Below are positions 8,021 to 16,083 of a stretch of DNA of 64,000 nucleotides, piece after piece. The stretch spans positions 1,240,001-1,304,000 of the forward strand of contig CAWKHA010000004.1 of NCBI GenBank assembly GCA_963849365.1, in the 5' to 3' direction. The translations under genes and the position numbers were made by a program. This DNA comes from CAVQCJ01 sp963849365. GTDB lineage: Bacteria > Actinomycetota > Actinomycetes > Prado026. Position 1 is the first letter of the stretch. Each line of letters begins with the position of its first letter. The notes below the pieces were generated by a model that did not search any database, was not told where the DNA came from, and saw nothing but the letters and a program-made list of their open reading frames with translations.

Positions 8021-8785
8021 TTACTGCCACCGGAAGAAGCGGGCGGACAGAGCAGTGGCGACGATGAGCATGACGCTCAGCACGGCGACGTCGAGACGAA
8101 GGCTGCTCCAGGGATCGCCGAACCAGAGTCCTCGCATCAGTTTGACGACGTAGGTCAGTGGGATGAGGTCGGCTACCTGACGGAGCCCGGGCGGGAGAAG
8201 CTCGAGCGGGAGGGAGGCACCCGACAGGAACATCATCGGGTATGCCAGGACCATCCCGACCGTCTGGGCGACACGCGCGGATGGTGCCAGGCTGGCCACG
8301 AGATAGCCCAATGCGAAGAACGAGAGGGCGCTGAGTGTGAAGCCGGCGAGGACGGCCGGGACGCTGCCGTCCGAACGCACTCCGAACGCTAGCGCGCCGA
8401 CGACGATGAGCAGGACGGTGCCGACAAAGGTCATCAGGTAGTACGCGACCACGTCGGCGACCAGGTAGGTCAGCGGCCGCAGCGGCGTCACCCGATACCT
8501 GCGCAGGACTCCCAGTTCGCGGTTGGTGGCGGTCTGAATGGGGATGCCGATCAGACCGACCGTGACGATGACGATCCCGATGTAGGCCGGGACGGTCACG
8601 TCCATCGACCCGCGCCCACCGAAGACATCCTTGGGCTCGTTTCCGTAGATGAGCCCGAAGAGGATCAGCAGCAGCGGCGCGAACGCGATCGTGAAGAACG
8701 TCGCGATCGGCTCACGCACGAAGAGCTTCGCCTGGACGACCATCATCGGGACCAGCCCGCGAGTCGTCCGCGCCAACGTCGTCAT
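8021..8785 (-). CDS. ABC-2 type exporter membrane subunit
   Basis: A 254-residue permease. It has a cytosolic N-terminus, a first membrane helix (TFFTIAFAPLLLILFGLIYG), an extracytoplasmic loop, then five further helices including ALSFFALGYLVASLAPSARVAQTVGMVLAYPMMFLSG, the typical ABC-2 core. The start at 8785 overlaps the stop of the ATPase gene by 4 bases (ATGA), so the pair forms one translationally coupled export system. Substrate cannot be told from sequence; relatives export drugs, lipids or peptides. Confidence 0.9.
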   Translation of the reverse strand: MTTLARTTRGLVPMMVVQAKLFVREPIATFFTIAFAPLLLILFGLIYGNEPKDVFGGRGSMDVTVPAYIGIVIVTVGLIGIPIQTATNRELGVLRRYRVTPLRPLTYLVADVVAYYLMTFVGTVLLIVVGALAFGVRSDGSVPAVLAGFTLSALSFFALGYLVASLAPSARVAQTVGMVLAYPMMFLSGASLPLELLPPGLRQVADLIPLTYVVKLMRGLWFGDPWSSLRLDVAVLSVMLIVATALSARFFRWQ

Positions 8786-9753
8786 GGCTGTGAGTCCCGC
8801 ATCTCCCGCCCCGTGAGGGCGAGGAACACGTCCTCCAGGCACGGCTGCTCCGTGCGCAGATCGTGGAACCCCACTCCAGCCCCTTCGAGGATGCCGAGGA
8901 GCGGGGCGAGCAACCGGTCGGACTCGCCGTAGACGACGAGACGGTCGCCGAACCGCTCCACGCGGGCCACCGCGGGCAGGGCGCGCAAAGCGGCCATCAC
9001 AGCGTCGTTGGCGCCGTCGCTGATGAACGTGACTCGCTGTTCGGCTCCCAGCGACCGGACCAGTTCCGCCGGCGCGTCGAGTGCTACGACCCGACCGTGG
9101 TCAACGATCATCACCCGGTCGCAGAGTCGCTCTGCCTCCTCCATGAAGTGTGTCGTCAGCACGACGGTCTTGCCGCGATCTCGCACGTCGCGCACCAGGT
9201 CCCAGGTCGCACGACGAGCCTGAGGGTCCAGACCCGAGGTCAGCTCGTCGAAGAAGACGAGATCGGGATCACCCACCAGGGCCAGCGCGATGGCCAGCCG
9301 TTGACGCTGTCCGCCCGACAATGCCCCCCATCCGACCCGGACCCGGTCAGCAAGGCCGAGCTCGTCGAGCAGCGTCCGCGTCGACAGCGGACGGGCGTAG
9401 AACGAGGCGAACAGCTCCATGGCCTCGCCCACCCGCAGGCGTGCTGGGAGCGCGGACTCCTGCAGCTGCGCGCCGATCCGCTCGCGCAGATCAACCCCCT
9501 GCGTCTGCGGGTCCAGTCCAAGGACACGCACCGCACCGCTGTCGGGGGCGCGCAAGCCCTCCAGACATTCGACAGTCGTCGTCTTCCCTGCCCCATTGGG
9601 TCCGACAATCCCGAGAATTTCCCCCTCGCCGACCTCGAACGAGACCCCGTCGACAGCGAGTGTCGAGCCATAGGCCTTGCGCAAGCCCACGACGCTCACC
9701 ACGGCCGCAGCCCCAGCCACGAAGCCACCGTCGTCCTCCGCGACCCGGCCCAC
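8782..9753 (-). CDS. ABC-2 type exporter ATPase subunit
   Basis: A 323-residue nucleotide-binding protein. Walker A is GPNGAGKTT (residues 51-59), the signature is LSGGQRQRLAIA, Walker B is DLVFFDEL, and the D-loop and switch follow as SGLDPQARR and VVLTTHFMEEAE. A C-terminal extension of about 80 residues after the ATPase core is typical of DrrA/CcmA-like exporter ATPases. It is translated first and coupled to the permease at 8021-8785. No regulator lies next to it. Confidence 0.93.
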   Translation of the reverse strand: MGRVAEDDGGFVAGAAAVVSVVGLRKAYGSTLAVDGVSFEVGEGEILGIVGPNGAGKTTTVECLEGLRAPDSGAVRVLGLDPQTQGVDLRERIGAQLQESALPARLRVGEAMELFASFYARPLSTRTLLDELGLADRVRVGWGALSGGQRQRLAIALALVGDPDLVFFDELTSGLDPQARRATWDLVRDVRDRGKTVVLTTHFMEEAERLCDRVMIVDHGRVVALDAPAELVRSLGAEQRVTFISDGANDAVMAALRALPAVARVERFGDRLVVYGESDRLLAPLLGILEGAGVGFHDLRTEQPCLEDVFLALTGREMRDSQP

Positions 9754-10032
9754 CAGAGTCGATAGGCCCTGCCGTCACAAGACGAGAGGTCGACGGACTG
9801 TTCTCAGAGGGGTTCCAGCACGTTCGCCTTCGCGGAGGTGTCTCGGCAGCGTCTTCCGATGTGCACGGTTGGCGCCATCGATGGACCCCCGCCTGCCCGG
9901 CCCCTTCGCAAAGCCGGGCACATCGGAGCGGCTTCAGAGCCGCTGTAGCGGGCGCTCCTTCCAGATGCCGCTGGTGGCCCGCCCAGGAATGCCGGATCCA
10001 GTAAGGCCCGGTATCGGAACTTCGGGGCGGTC

Positions 10033-10194
10033 TCACGGCCGAACCAACCACCCTCCGCTGATGGACGAGTTCGGGGCACGGGCACGACCACGAGCTGTTC
10101 GATGGGGGCCCGCCACTCTCAGGTGCCGAAAGGCGACAATCACGCCGACCGCCAGCAGCACCCCGCCCACGATTTGCTTACCCCGATGACTCAT
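10033..10194 (-). CDS. Possible small single-pass membrane protein
   Basis: A 53-codon frame starting MSHRGKQIVGGVLLAVGVIV: a short basic N-terminus, one hydrophobic helix (residues 8-21) and a basic tail rich in Arg and Ala. The upstream GGGCGGGAAC is only a weak ribosome site. Hydrophobic core and charge distribution look like a real small membrane protein, but no homology can be claimed. It sits among degenerate sequence between the ABC exporter and two hypothetical genes. Confidence 0.4.
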   Translation of the reverse strand: MSHRGKQIVGGVLLAVGVIVAFRHLRVAGPHRTARGRARAPNSSISGGWLVRP

Positions 10195-10263
10195 GTTCCC
10201 GCCCTGATCCCAGGTGGCTCGTCGTCTGAATCTAGCCTCGCGAAACCTGCGGCCGGACGGCGC

Positions 10264-10578
10264 CTAGCTGCTCGCCAGGGGAAGCATCCCGGCGGCGTAC
10301 TTGCCCGGCACGTCCTCCGTTGACAACCTCCCGTGCGGTTGGCCGGGACCGCCGCGCTGCCACACGTCCACCTGCCACGCGCTGTGGAACACGAACCGGT
10401 TGCGGAACCACCCAGCGATGCCCAGGACCCCTGGCGCCACGGTGACCCAGTTCAGAGGCTCCGGCCAGTCCTGGTCCGGCCCCAGGTCGAGGGCGCCCTT
10501 CGGCGCACAGATCACCAGGAGTTCACGGCCGTCCGGCGTCGTGACGAACCGGCGATCTTCGATCAGTGGCACGCGCAC
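10264..10578 (-). CDS. Hypothetical protein
   Basis: About 104 residues, protein-like throughout: PLIEDRRFVTTPDGRELLVI, APKGALDLGP, VTVAPGVLGIAGWFRNRF, VWQRGGP. No family recognised. The GTG at 10578 is the first plausible start downstream of the preceding gene; the open frame extends further upstream without an obvious start, so the true N-terminus is uncertain. It follows the gene at 10623-10880 on the same strand and may be co-transcribed, though a dispersed repeat copy lies between them. Confidence 0.6.
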   Translation of the reverse strand: MRVPLIEDRRFVTTPDGRELLVICAPKGALDLGPDQDWPEPLNWVTVAPGVLGIAGWFRNRFVFHSAWQVDVWQRGGPGQPHGRLSTEDVPGKYAAGMLPLASS

Positions 10579-10594
10579 AGACTGCCAGTCAGAC

Positions 10595-10620
10595 GCGCCC
10601 GTGATCAGGCACGTAGGTGC
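10595..10620 (+). repeat. Dispersed short repeat, copy 6
   Basis: Reads CGCCCGTGATCAGGCACGTA then GGTGC. The core GCACGTAGGTGC is shared with copy 2. It starts 2 bases beyond the stop of the 10623-10880 gene. Confidence 0.5.
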
Positions 10621-10622
10621 GA

Positions 10623-10880
10623 TCAGCCTGGGACGTAGAAGCCCCAGACGCCGTTCGAGAACTCCCCGGCGGCGAAGCGGACCGGAGGGTCCGTTCCGGC
10701 CACGTCGTAGACGTCCATGGGATGCCGCTGGTTGGGGTACTGAGGGTGAGCGACGGTGATGCGTTCGTGCCGTGACACCCACTCGACCTTCCAGGGATCG
10801 ACGCCTCCAATGTCGGTCGGATCGCCCTCGAACCCGATGCTGACGAACCGCCAACCCTCGTCGACATCCACGCCGGACAT
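10623..10880 (-). CDS. Hypothetical protein, 85 residues
   Basis: Short protein starting MSGVDVDEGWRFVSIGFEGD with WVSRHERITVAHPQYPNQRH and a C-terminal FAAGEFSNGVWGFYVP. Clearly protein-like, with aromatic and glycine spacing of a small beta-rich domain. I recall similar uncharacterised proteins in actinobacteria but cannot name a family. It is probably translated together with the gene at 10264-10578. Confidence 0.7.
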   Translation of the reverse strand: MSGVDVDEGWRFVSIGFEGDPTDIGGVDPWKVEWVSRHERITVAHPQYPNQRHPMDVYDVAGTDPPVRFAAGEFSNGVWGFYVPG

Positions 10881-10993
10881 CCTCCCCGCTAGCGCCCTCG
10901 AACGGCTTCTAGGGCTGGGTGGCCGAGGCCTTCACACAGATCCGGGTGCGACACCCTTGCCTGCCGGCCGAGCGGTTTGGGAGCGAAAGCTGA

Positions 10994-11022
10994 TTGCCGT
11001 CGCGTGCGGATCCCGGCACCAT
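10994..11022 (+). promoter_or_regulatory. Predicted promoter for the PheS-like gene leader
   Basis: A -35-like TTGCCG (10994-10999) and -10-like CACCAT (11017-11022) are separated by 17 bases. The -10 lies 7 bases before an ATG at 11030, the spacing expected for a leaderless transcript starting at that ATG. Confidence 0.45.
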
Positions 11023-11029
11023 CGGTGCC

Positions 11030-11086
11030 ATGAGCAGCCCGGCGCGCCGATTTCGCAGCCCCCGGATCACCGGTGGGCTGACCTGA
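11030..11086 (+). CDS. Possible 18-residue leader peptide upstream of the PheS-like gene
   Basis: The short frame encodes MSSPARRFRSPRITGGLT and stops 111 bases before the next gene. It contains one Phe codon, TTT, which is rare in such GC-rich DNA, next to two Arg codons. It appears leaderless and is followed by several possible hairpins, ending in the strong stem at 11129-11151. This is the layout of a ribosome-mediated attenuator, but a chance frame cannot be excluded. Confidence 0.4.
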   Translation: MSSPARRFRSPRITGGLT

Positions 11087-11128
11087 GCGTGCGCTGACGC
11101 AGCTTCCAGCGCCTCGCAGCGCGGTTCT

Positions 11129-11151
11129 CGCCCCCGGTGTCCCCGGGGGCG
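11129..11151 (+). terminator. Strong hairpin in the leader of the PheS-like gene
   Basis: CGCCCCCGG and CCGGGGGCG form a perfect 9-pair stem with loop TGTCC, 46 bases before the GTG at 11198. The bases after it (ACGTCGTTT) end in a short T run. A weaker alternative pairing CGCTG/CAGCG lies upstream. It may act as an attenuator terminator. Confidence 0.5.
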
Positions 11152-11197
11152 ACGTCGTTTCCGCACCCACCCTCAGACCAGACTGCGAGGCACCACC

Positions 11198-12331
11198 GTG
11201 TCCACCCTCGAACCCACCGGCACGCCCCCGTCGCTGCGCCAGGCGCTGGAGTTGCGTGATCTGACCGACCCTGCGGCGGGACCACACGCGGTCCAGCTCG
11301 TCGTGTCCTGGCTCGAGCAGGCACTGGCGCGCGCCTGGGCCGTGCCGGTGCGCCGCGACCCGGGTCCGCGGGTCGTGTCGGTCGCCGACAACTACGACCG
11401 GCTCCGGTACTCCGCCGACGCGGCCACCCGGGACCGTCGGTACACCCGCTACGTCGGGGACGGGCTGATGCTGCGCTCGCACACCAGCGCCCGGATCCCG
11501 GTCCTGCTGCGCGCGATCGCTACCAACGGCCCGGCCGAGCTGGCGCTGTCGGTGCCCGGTGTCTGCTACCGCCGGGACGTGATCGATCGCCAGCATGTCG
11601 GCGAGCCACACCAGCTGGACCTGTGGCTGATCCGCCGCGACGGCCCGCCGCTGGTAGAGCCAGACCTGGAAGCGATGGTCGCCACGATTGTCGACGCGGT
11701 GCTACCGGGCCGGCACTGGCAGACCCCGCCCACCGAGCACCCGTACACCCTGGCGGGCCGCGAGATCCACGTCGAGGCCGGTTCAGGGCAGGTCGAGGTC
11801 GGCGAGTGCGGCTTGGCGCACCCCGAGGTGCTCACCGCCGCGGGCCTGCCGGCGGGTTCGTCCGGCCTGGCGATGGGTCTGGGTCTGGACCGCCTGGTCA
11901 TGCTTGCCAAGGACGTGGACGACATCAGGCTGCTGCGCTCGACCGATCCCCGGGTCGCGACGCAGATGCTGGACCTGGCGCCGTACCGACCGGTCTCGTC
12001 GATGCCGGCCGCACGACGTGACCTGTCGGTGGCGGTGCCCGCCGGCTGGGACGCGGAGCTGATCGGCGACCGGGTCCGTCACGTCCTCGGCCCGGACGCG
12101 AGCTGCGTGGAGGAGGTGCTGGTGCTGTCCGAGACCGTGTACGAGGACCTTCCCGACCCCGCCCGGGCCCGCATCGGCATGGCGCCGGGGCAGAAGAACG
12201 TGCTGGTGCGGCTGCTGCTGCGCGACCTGACACGAACGTTGTCGTCGGCGGATGCGAACCATCTGCGGGACCGGGTGTACGCCGGCCTGCATGACGGCGA
12301 CGTCAGCCAGTGGGCGGTAGCGTCGCCCTGA
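11198..12331 (+). CDS. PheS-like class II tRNA-synthetase paralog with FDX-ACB domain
   Basis: A 377-residue protein. The class II catalytic core is most like phenylalanyl-tRNA synthetase alpha: motif 2 region CYRRDVIDRQHVGEPHQLDLW and motif 3 region GLGLDRLVMLAKDVDDIRLL. Its C-terminal 100 residues (from RRDLSVAVP) form an FDX-ACB anticodon-binding domain. Core plus FDX-ACB on one chain is the layout of monomeric mitochondrial PheRS, but the N-terminal coiled coil is absent and no PheT gene is nearby. I recall actinobacterial homologs named 'PheS-related mystery ligase' (SrmL). Substrate is unknown: an orphan ligase or an extra PheRS are both possible. Confidence 0.8.
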   Translation: MSTLEPTGTPPSLRQALELRDLTDPAAGPHAVQLVVSWLEQALARAWAVPVRRDPGPRVVSVADNYDRLRYSADAATRDRRYTRYVGDGLMLRSHTSARIPVLLRAIATNGPAELALSVPGVCYRRDVIDRQHVGEPHQLDLWLIRRDGPPLVEPDLEAMVATIVDAVLPGRHWQTPPTEHPYTLAGREIHVEAGSGQVEVGECGLAHPEVLTAAGLPAGSSGLAMGLGLDRLVMLAKDVDDIRLLRSTDPRVATQMLDLAPYRPVSSMPAARRDLSVAVPAGWDAELIGDRVRHVLGPDASCVEEVLVLSETVYEDLPDPARARIGMAPGQKNVLVRLLLRDLTRTLSSADANHLRDRVYAGLHDGDVSQWAVASP

Positions 12332-12545
12332 AACTCGCCTCCCGGAGGGCTGGCGGCGGCTCAGGGCCGTCCGGCGCGCAGCCGGGGGCGGTGATCTCGG
12401 CCGGCGCAGGTGCGCCACCGGATATCTCCAAGAGGCGACGAATCGCTGACTGACGGCGATCATCGTGCCCAGGCGGCAGGCGTCGAACGGGCGCACCGAT
12501 CGGCACAGCTGTTCGCGAGATCCGCGCTTCTGACAATGTGACCCT

Positions 12546-12680
12546 GTGCCCAGCGAACGCCCCAAGCGCGAGTGGCGGATCAAGTGGTCCGACGTGCTAA
12601 TTGTGGTCGCCTGCGTCGTGCTGATCTACCTAATCATCTTGTTCGCAGCAACACACAACATCACCCCGGATGGCGGGTGA
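12546..12680 (+). CDS. Small single-pass membrane protein
   Basis: A 44-residue frame from GTG: basic N-terminus (SERPKREWRIKW), one helix (VLIVVACVVLIYLIILFAA) and a short polar tail (THNITPDGG). There is no ribosome site, but GACAAT lies 8 bases upstream, as in leaderless actinobacterial genes. The charge pattern predicts N-in, C-out. No family recognised. Confidence 0.55.
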   Translation: MPSERPKREWRIKWSDVLIVVACVVLIYLIILFAATHNITPDGG

Positions 12681-12766
12681 CCGACGGCGGGCACCAACCA
12701 GCGCGTCCTGCAGCCGGGAGAGTGGAACAGATCCAGCCCGAGGGCAGACCCGCGCCGTAACGGTAC

Positions 12767-13414
12767 CTAGCGGGCTGAGCGGCTCGTCTCCAGAAAGCCC
12801 GTCTGCGGAAAGCCGATCTTGCGCATCCGCTCCGGCGAGAAGACGACCATCACCTCGTTGCCAGGCACGAACACCTTCTCGACGTCGGGCCAATCCGGCA
12901 TCGCAGCCGCCATCCAGACCGGACCCGCCCCGAAGTCAAGCCGCAGCGCCACCGGAACGGAGTAGGTCTGCGGCTCTCCCACCTGAATGTTGTCACCTAT
13001 TCGATGGGCTGCCCCAACTTCGATCTGCTCCCAGAACGTCGCCGCACCCAAGATCGGCGAACCCGTCCGCGCACGCCAATACGGATGATCTCCGACCCCC
13101 CATCCGTCAGGGCCGTCTGGCCCGAGCCGGAGGTGTTCGGAGATGGGCTCGTGGAACACCTCGACGCCGTATGGGAAGAACGTGTCAGTCCAGACGACCG
13201 ACACCGGACCGCCGTCGGTCACCAGTTCGACTCCCATGACCGCGTGGTGCCAGTCGCCGTAGTCCCAGATCCGTGGCTCGGAGCCGTAGTTGTGGATGTC
13301 CCAGTACGCCACGTCGAGGACACGCTGACCAACGAGGGCGGCCGTCTTCTGCTCGTACCACGTCCGCAGGCTGGCAGCGTCGTCGGTCTCCGGCACGGTT
13401 CGATGATTCCGCAT
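12767..13414 (-). CDS. Hypothetical protein, 215 residues
   Basis: Soluble protein with many Trp and Tyr: LRTWYEQKTAALVGQRVLDVAYWD, VELVTDGGPVSVVWTDTFFPYGVEVFHEP, VALRLDFGAGPVWMAAAMP, and the tail FVPGNEVMVVFSPERMRKIGF. The repeated beta strands suggest a single all-beta or alpha/beta domain. No catalytic motif or signal peptide seen. It stands alone, bounded by repeat copy 7 and a lipoprotein gene on the same strand. Confidence 0.7.
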   Translation of the reverse strand: MRNHRTVPETDDAASLRTWYEQKTAALVGQRVLDVAYWDIHNYGSEPRIWDYGDWHHAVMGVELVTDGGPVSVVWTDTFFPYGVEVFHEPISEHLRLGPDGPDGWGVGDHPYWRARTGSPILGAATFWEQIEVGAAHRIGDNIQVGEPQTYSVPVALRLDFGAGPVWMAAAMPDWPDVEKVFVPGNEVMVVFSPERMRKIGFPQTGFLETSRSAR

Positions 13415-13440
13415 TCGTCCGCTCCCGAAGGCCGATTTGA

Positions 13441-13467
13441 CCCGCCCGTGATCGGCACATCGGGTGC
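13441..13467 (+). repeat. Dispersed short repeat, copy 7
   Basis: Reads CCCGCCCGTGATCGGCACAT then CGGGTGC. GCAC and GTGC can pair around ATCGG. It lies between the start of the 12767-13414 gene and the end of the next lipoprotein gene. Confidence 0.5.
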
Positions 13468-13473
13468 GGCCAA

Positions 13474-13989
13474 CTACAGACGGAATGTGCTCACCTCGCC
13501 GAGGCTACTGAGGTCAAGAGGGGCACGTAACAGGAGTGTGCCGCCCTGGCTACCACTCGGCGTTGGGTTCACCGGACGGTCGAGGATGTCCGCCGCGTAG
13601 GTCGGTTTGGTGGCAGGTGGCGCGCTGGCAATCGGCGGCATGTGGTCACAAAGCTGGCACACCAGAGTGCCTTGGAGCTCGATCACATCGACCCGCCCGT
13701 TGCCGCCAGGTCCGTAGGGTTTGCCGTTGGCCTGCATGAAGCTTTCAAGCGCCCCCTGCGTCGTCTCGACCCACTGGACCGGAATCGTAATTCCGGCCGG
13801 AGACAGTTGGTCGGCCGCCTGCTGCGCGGCTGTGATCACGGCGGCGGGCGGCGGGGTGCCGACGATGCTCGGGCTGGGGGTCGCGCCCTGAACCTCGCGC
13901 GGCGTCGGCATCGGGTGCGAGGTCGCGGAGCAGCCAGTCAGCAGGAACCCGCCGACTAAGGCGACGAGCACGGGTGTGCGCATGATCAT
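13474..13989 (-). CDS. Small putative lipoprotein
   Basis: A 171-residue protein with a lipoprotein signal, MIMRTPVLVALVGGFLLTGC (lipobox LTGC, Cys20), then a Pro/Thr/Ser-rich linker and a small domain. The domain contains LVCQLCDH, a CxxC that could bind metal or form a disulfide. The second ATG (codon 3) is an equally possible start. It is predicted to be anchored on the outer face of the membrane. Function unknown. Confidence 0.7.
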   Translation of the reverse strand: MIMRTPVLVALVGGFLLTGCSATSHPMPTPREVQGATPSPSIVGTPPPAAVITAAQQAADQLSPAGITIPVQWVETTQGALESFMQANGKPYGPGGNGRVDVIELQGTLVCQLCDHMPPIASAPPATKPTYAADILDRPVNPTPSGSQGGTLLLRAPLDLSSLGEVSTFRL

Positions 13990-14044
13990 TCGACGTCACC
14001 CCGAACGTCGTGGTTCCGTGCGCCTCATGATCGCACCGCCACGC

Positions 14045-14052
14045 ACCTAATG
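14045..14052. repeat. Left target-site duplication of the ISL3 element
   Basis: ACCTAATG directly precedes the left terminal repeat and recurs exactly at 16890-16897 right after the other end. Eight bases is the usual duplication length for ISL3 elements. Confidence 0.85.
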
Positions 14053-14080
14053 GGCTCTCCTGACTCATCCGTGGGTCAGG

Positions 14081-14665
14081 TCATGCGATTCGGCCGGGTA
14101 GAGGCGGGCAGATGCCGCCGAGGGAGAGCATCGCCAGGCCGATGAGGGCCTGGGGATTGTGGAACCCGAAGGCGAGTCGGGTAAGTAGCCGGATCTTGGT
14201 GTTCGTGGACTCGATCAGGCCGTTGGTGAGTCGGTGCTCGAGAGTCGCCTCGATCTGCGCGCGGTGCTTGACCACGCGGGCGATGACTTTACGGAACGAG
14301 GGCAGTCGGGCCCGCCTGGCCCACGACAGCCACCGGTCCAGGGCCTCTTTGGCGAGGTCGCCGTCGAGCTCGAACACGTGCCGCAGGCCCTCTTTGAGCA
14401 GGTAGGCCCGGTGCAGGGTCGGGTCGGTCTTGGCGATCCACGCGATCTGCGCCTGCTGGTGGGTGCTGAGCCGGGCCGGGTTCTTCCACAGCGCGTGCCG
14501 GACCCTGACCAGCTGGTTGGCGGTGCCGCCGTAGGCCCGGCCGCCGCGGCGTTTGTGCAGCGCACCGCGGGCGGTGTTCCAGGACACCCGGCGGACCTCA
14601 TCCAGGGCGGTCTGCGCCCACTGCACGACGTGGAAGGGGTCGGCGCAGTGCACCGCACCCGGGCC
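14081..14665 (-). pseudogene. ISL3 transposase, C-terminal part
   Basis: The frame from VHCADPFHVVQWAQTALDEVRR to NGLIESTNTKIRLLTRLAFGFHNP and the stop at 14081 is the C-terminal half of an ISL3 (transposase_20-type) DDE transposase, including the late catalytic Glu region LIESTNTK. It continues the N-terminal half at 16079-16777. Joining the two halves across one copy of the flanking 11-base repeat gives the in-frame sequence RIPGAVHCADPFHVV. The gene was disrupted by the IS256-type insertion. Confidence 0.88.
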
Positions 14666-16083
14666 TGTCAAGGAATCTGTGTAAGTGGTCATGGCGGTTC
14701 TAGTTGGGCAGGCGCCCGGGGAAGTGGATCGCGAAGGCGTTGAGGGCTTGTTTCCAGCCGTAGGTTCCGGTTCCCAGGTCGCCGCCGCGTTGGGGGTTGA
14801 TGTTGCGCAGTGCCAGGTAGAGCAGCTTGACCGCGGCATCGTCGTTGGGGAAGTGGCCGCGGTTCTTGGTGACCTTGCGCAGCTGGTAGTTGATGCTCTC
14901 GATCTGGTTCGTGGTGTAGATCACCTTGCGGATCGGCACCGGGAAGTCCAGGAACGGGATGAACTCCTCCCAGGCCCGTTCCCAGACCGCGACCACGCCG
15001 GGGCTCTTGGCCTGGTAGACGGTCTTGAAGTCGGCGAACGCGGCCCGGCGGCGGCCACCGACGGCGCGGTGTAGATCGGCCGCAGCGCGGCAGCCAGCTT
15101 CTTCTTCTGGTCGTATCCGACGTACCGCAGCGAGGCCCGCAGCAGGTGCACCACGCAGGTCTGCACCAGCGCGTCGGGCCAGATCGTGGTGATCGCGTCG
15201 GGCAGCCCGGTCAGCCCGTCGCAGCACACGATCAGCGGGTCGCGCAGGCCCCGGTTGCGCAGCTCGGTGAACACCCCGAGCCAGAACTTGGCGCCCTCGG
15301 CGGCTTGCACCCAGATCCCCAGCACGTGCTTGAAGCCGTCGACGTCGACCCCGACGACCATGTGTGCGGCCCGGTTGGTGACCGTGCCACCGTCCCGGAC
15401 CTTGATCCGCAGCCCGTCGACGAACACGATCGGGTAGACCTCCTCGACCGGCCGGGACTGCCAGGCCCGAACCTCCTCGGCCACCACCTCGGTGACCTTG
15501 GCGACGGTCTCGTGGGAGACCTCGATGCCGTAGACCTCGCCCAGATGGGCCCTGATGTCGCGGGTGGTCATCCCGCGCGAGTACAGGCTCAAGATCATGT
15601 CCGCGGTGTTGCCGATCCGGCGCCGCCGCTTGGGCACGATCTGCGGCTCGAAGCTGCCGGCCCGGTCCCGCGGCACCTCGATCCGGGTCTGCCCGGCCGA
15701 GGTGATCACCGTCTTGGCGGTGTGCCCGTTGCGGGAGTTCCCCGACCCGGCCCCCGCCGGATCACCCCGGTCATAGCCCAGATGATCGACCATCTCCACA
15801 TCCAGCGCCCGCTCGAGCACAGCCTTGATCATCTGGTTGATCAGGCCATCCGGGCCGTCGATCGCCAACCCCGACGCCTCAGCGTCAGCAAGCAGCGCAT
15901 CGACCCGCTCCGGGCTGAGCAACTCCGCCAGCCGCTGCGCCGCCGCCTCGCCCTCGTGCTCCTCCGGAGACTGCACCACCAACTCAGTCTCAACACTTTC
16001 GATCGTCACGACGAGGTCCTCTCCGCGAGGTCAACAACCCCACGATCAGGCCACGCCCCTTACACAGAAGATCTGACACGCCC
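14664..16083 (-). mobile_element. IS256-family insertion sequence, inserted inside the ISL3 transposase gene
   Basis: About 1.42 kb. The ends read TGTCAAGGAATCTGTGTAA (left, 14666 on) and, inverted, TGTCAGATCTTCTGTGTAA (right, ending 16078), an imperfect terminal repeat. CCGCACCCGGG occurs on both sides (14653-14663 and 16084-16094) and is the likely target duplication, slightly longer than the usual 8-9 bases. It encodes one transposase, itself frameshifted. Confidence 0.85.
14700..16009 (-). pseudogene. IS256-family transposase with a frameshift
   Basis: Mutator/IS256 DDE transposase. The N-terminal part (from 16009) has ALDVEMVDHLGYDRGDPAG, GMTTRDIRAHLGEVYGIEVS, VFVDGLRIKV (first Asp) and VVGVDVDGFKHVLGIW, CCDGLTGLPDAI (second Asp). 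After LRPIYTAPSVAAA the frame is lost near 15045, where one base appears deleted. The rest, AAFADFKTVYQAKSP to IYTTNQIESINYQLRKVTKNRG (with the catalytic Glu in NQIESIN), follows in another frame to 14700. The combined length of about 436 residues is normal. The product is probably inactive unless the indel is an assembly error. Confidence 0.88.
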
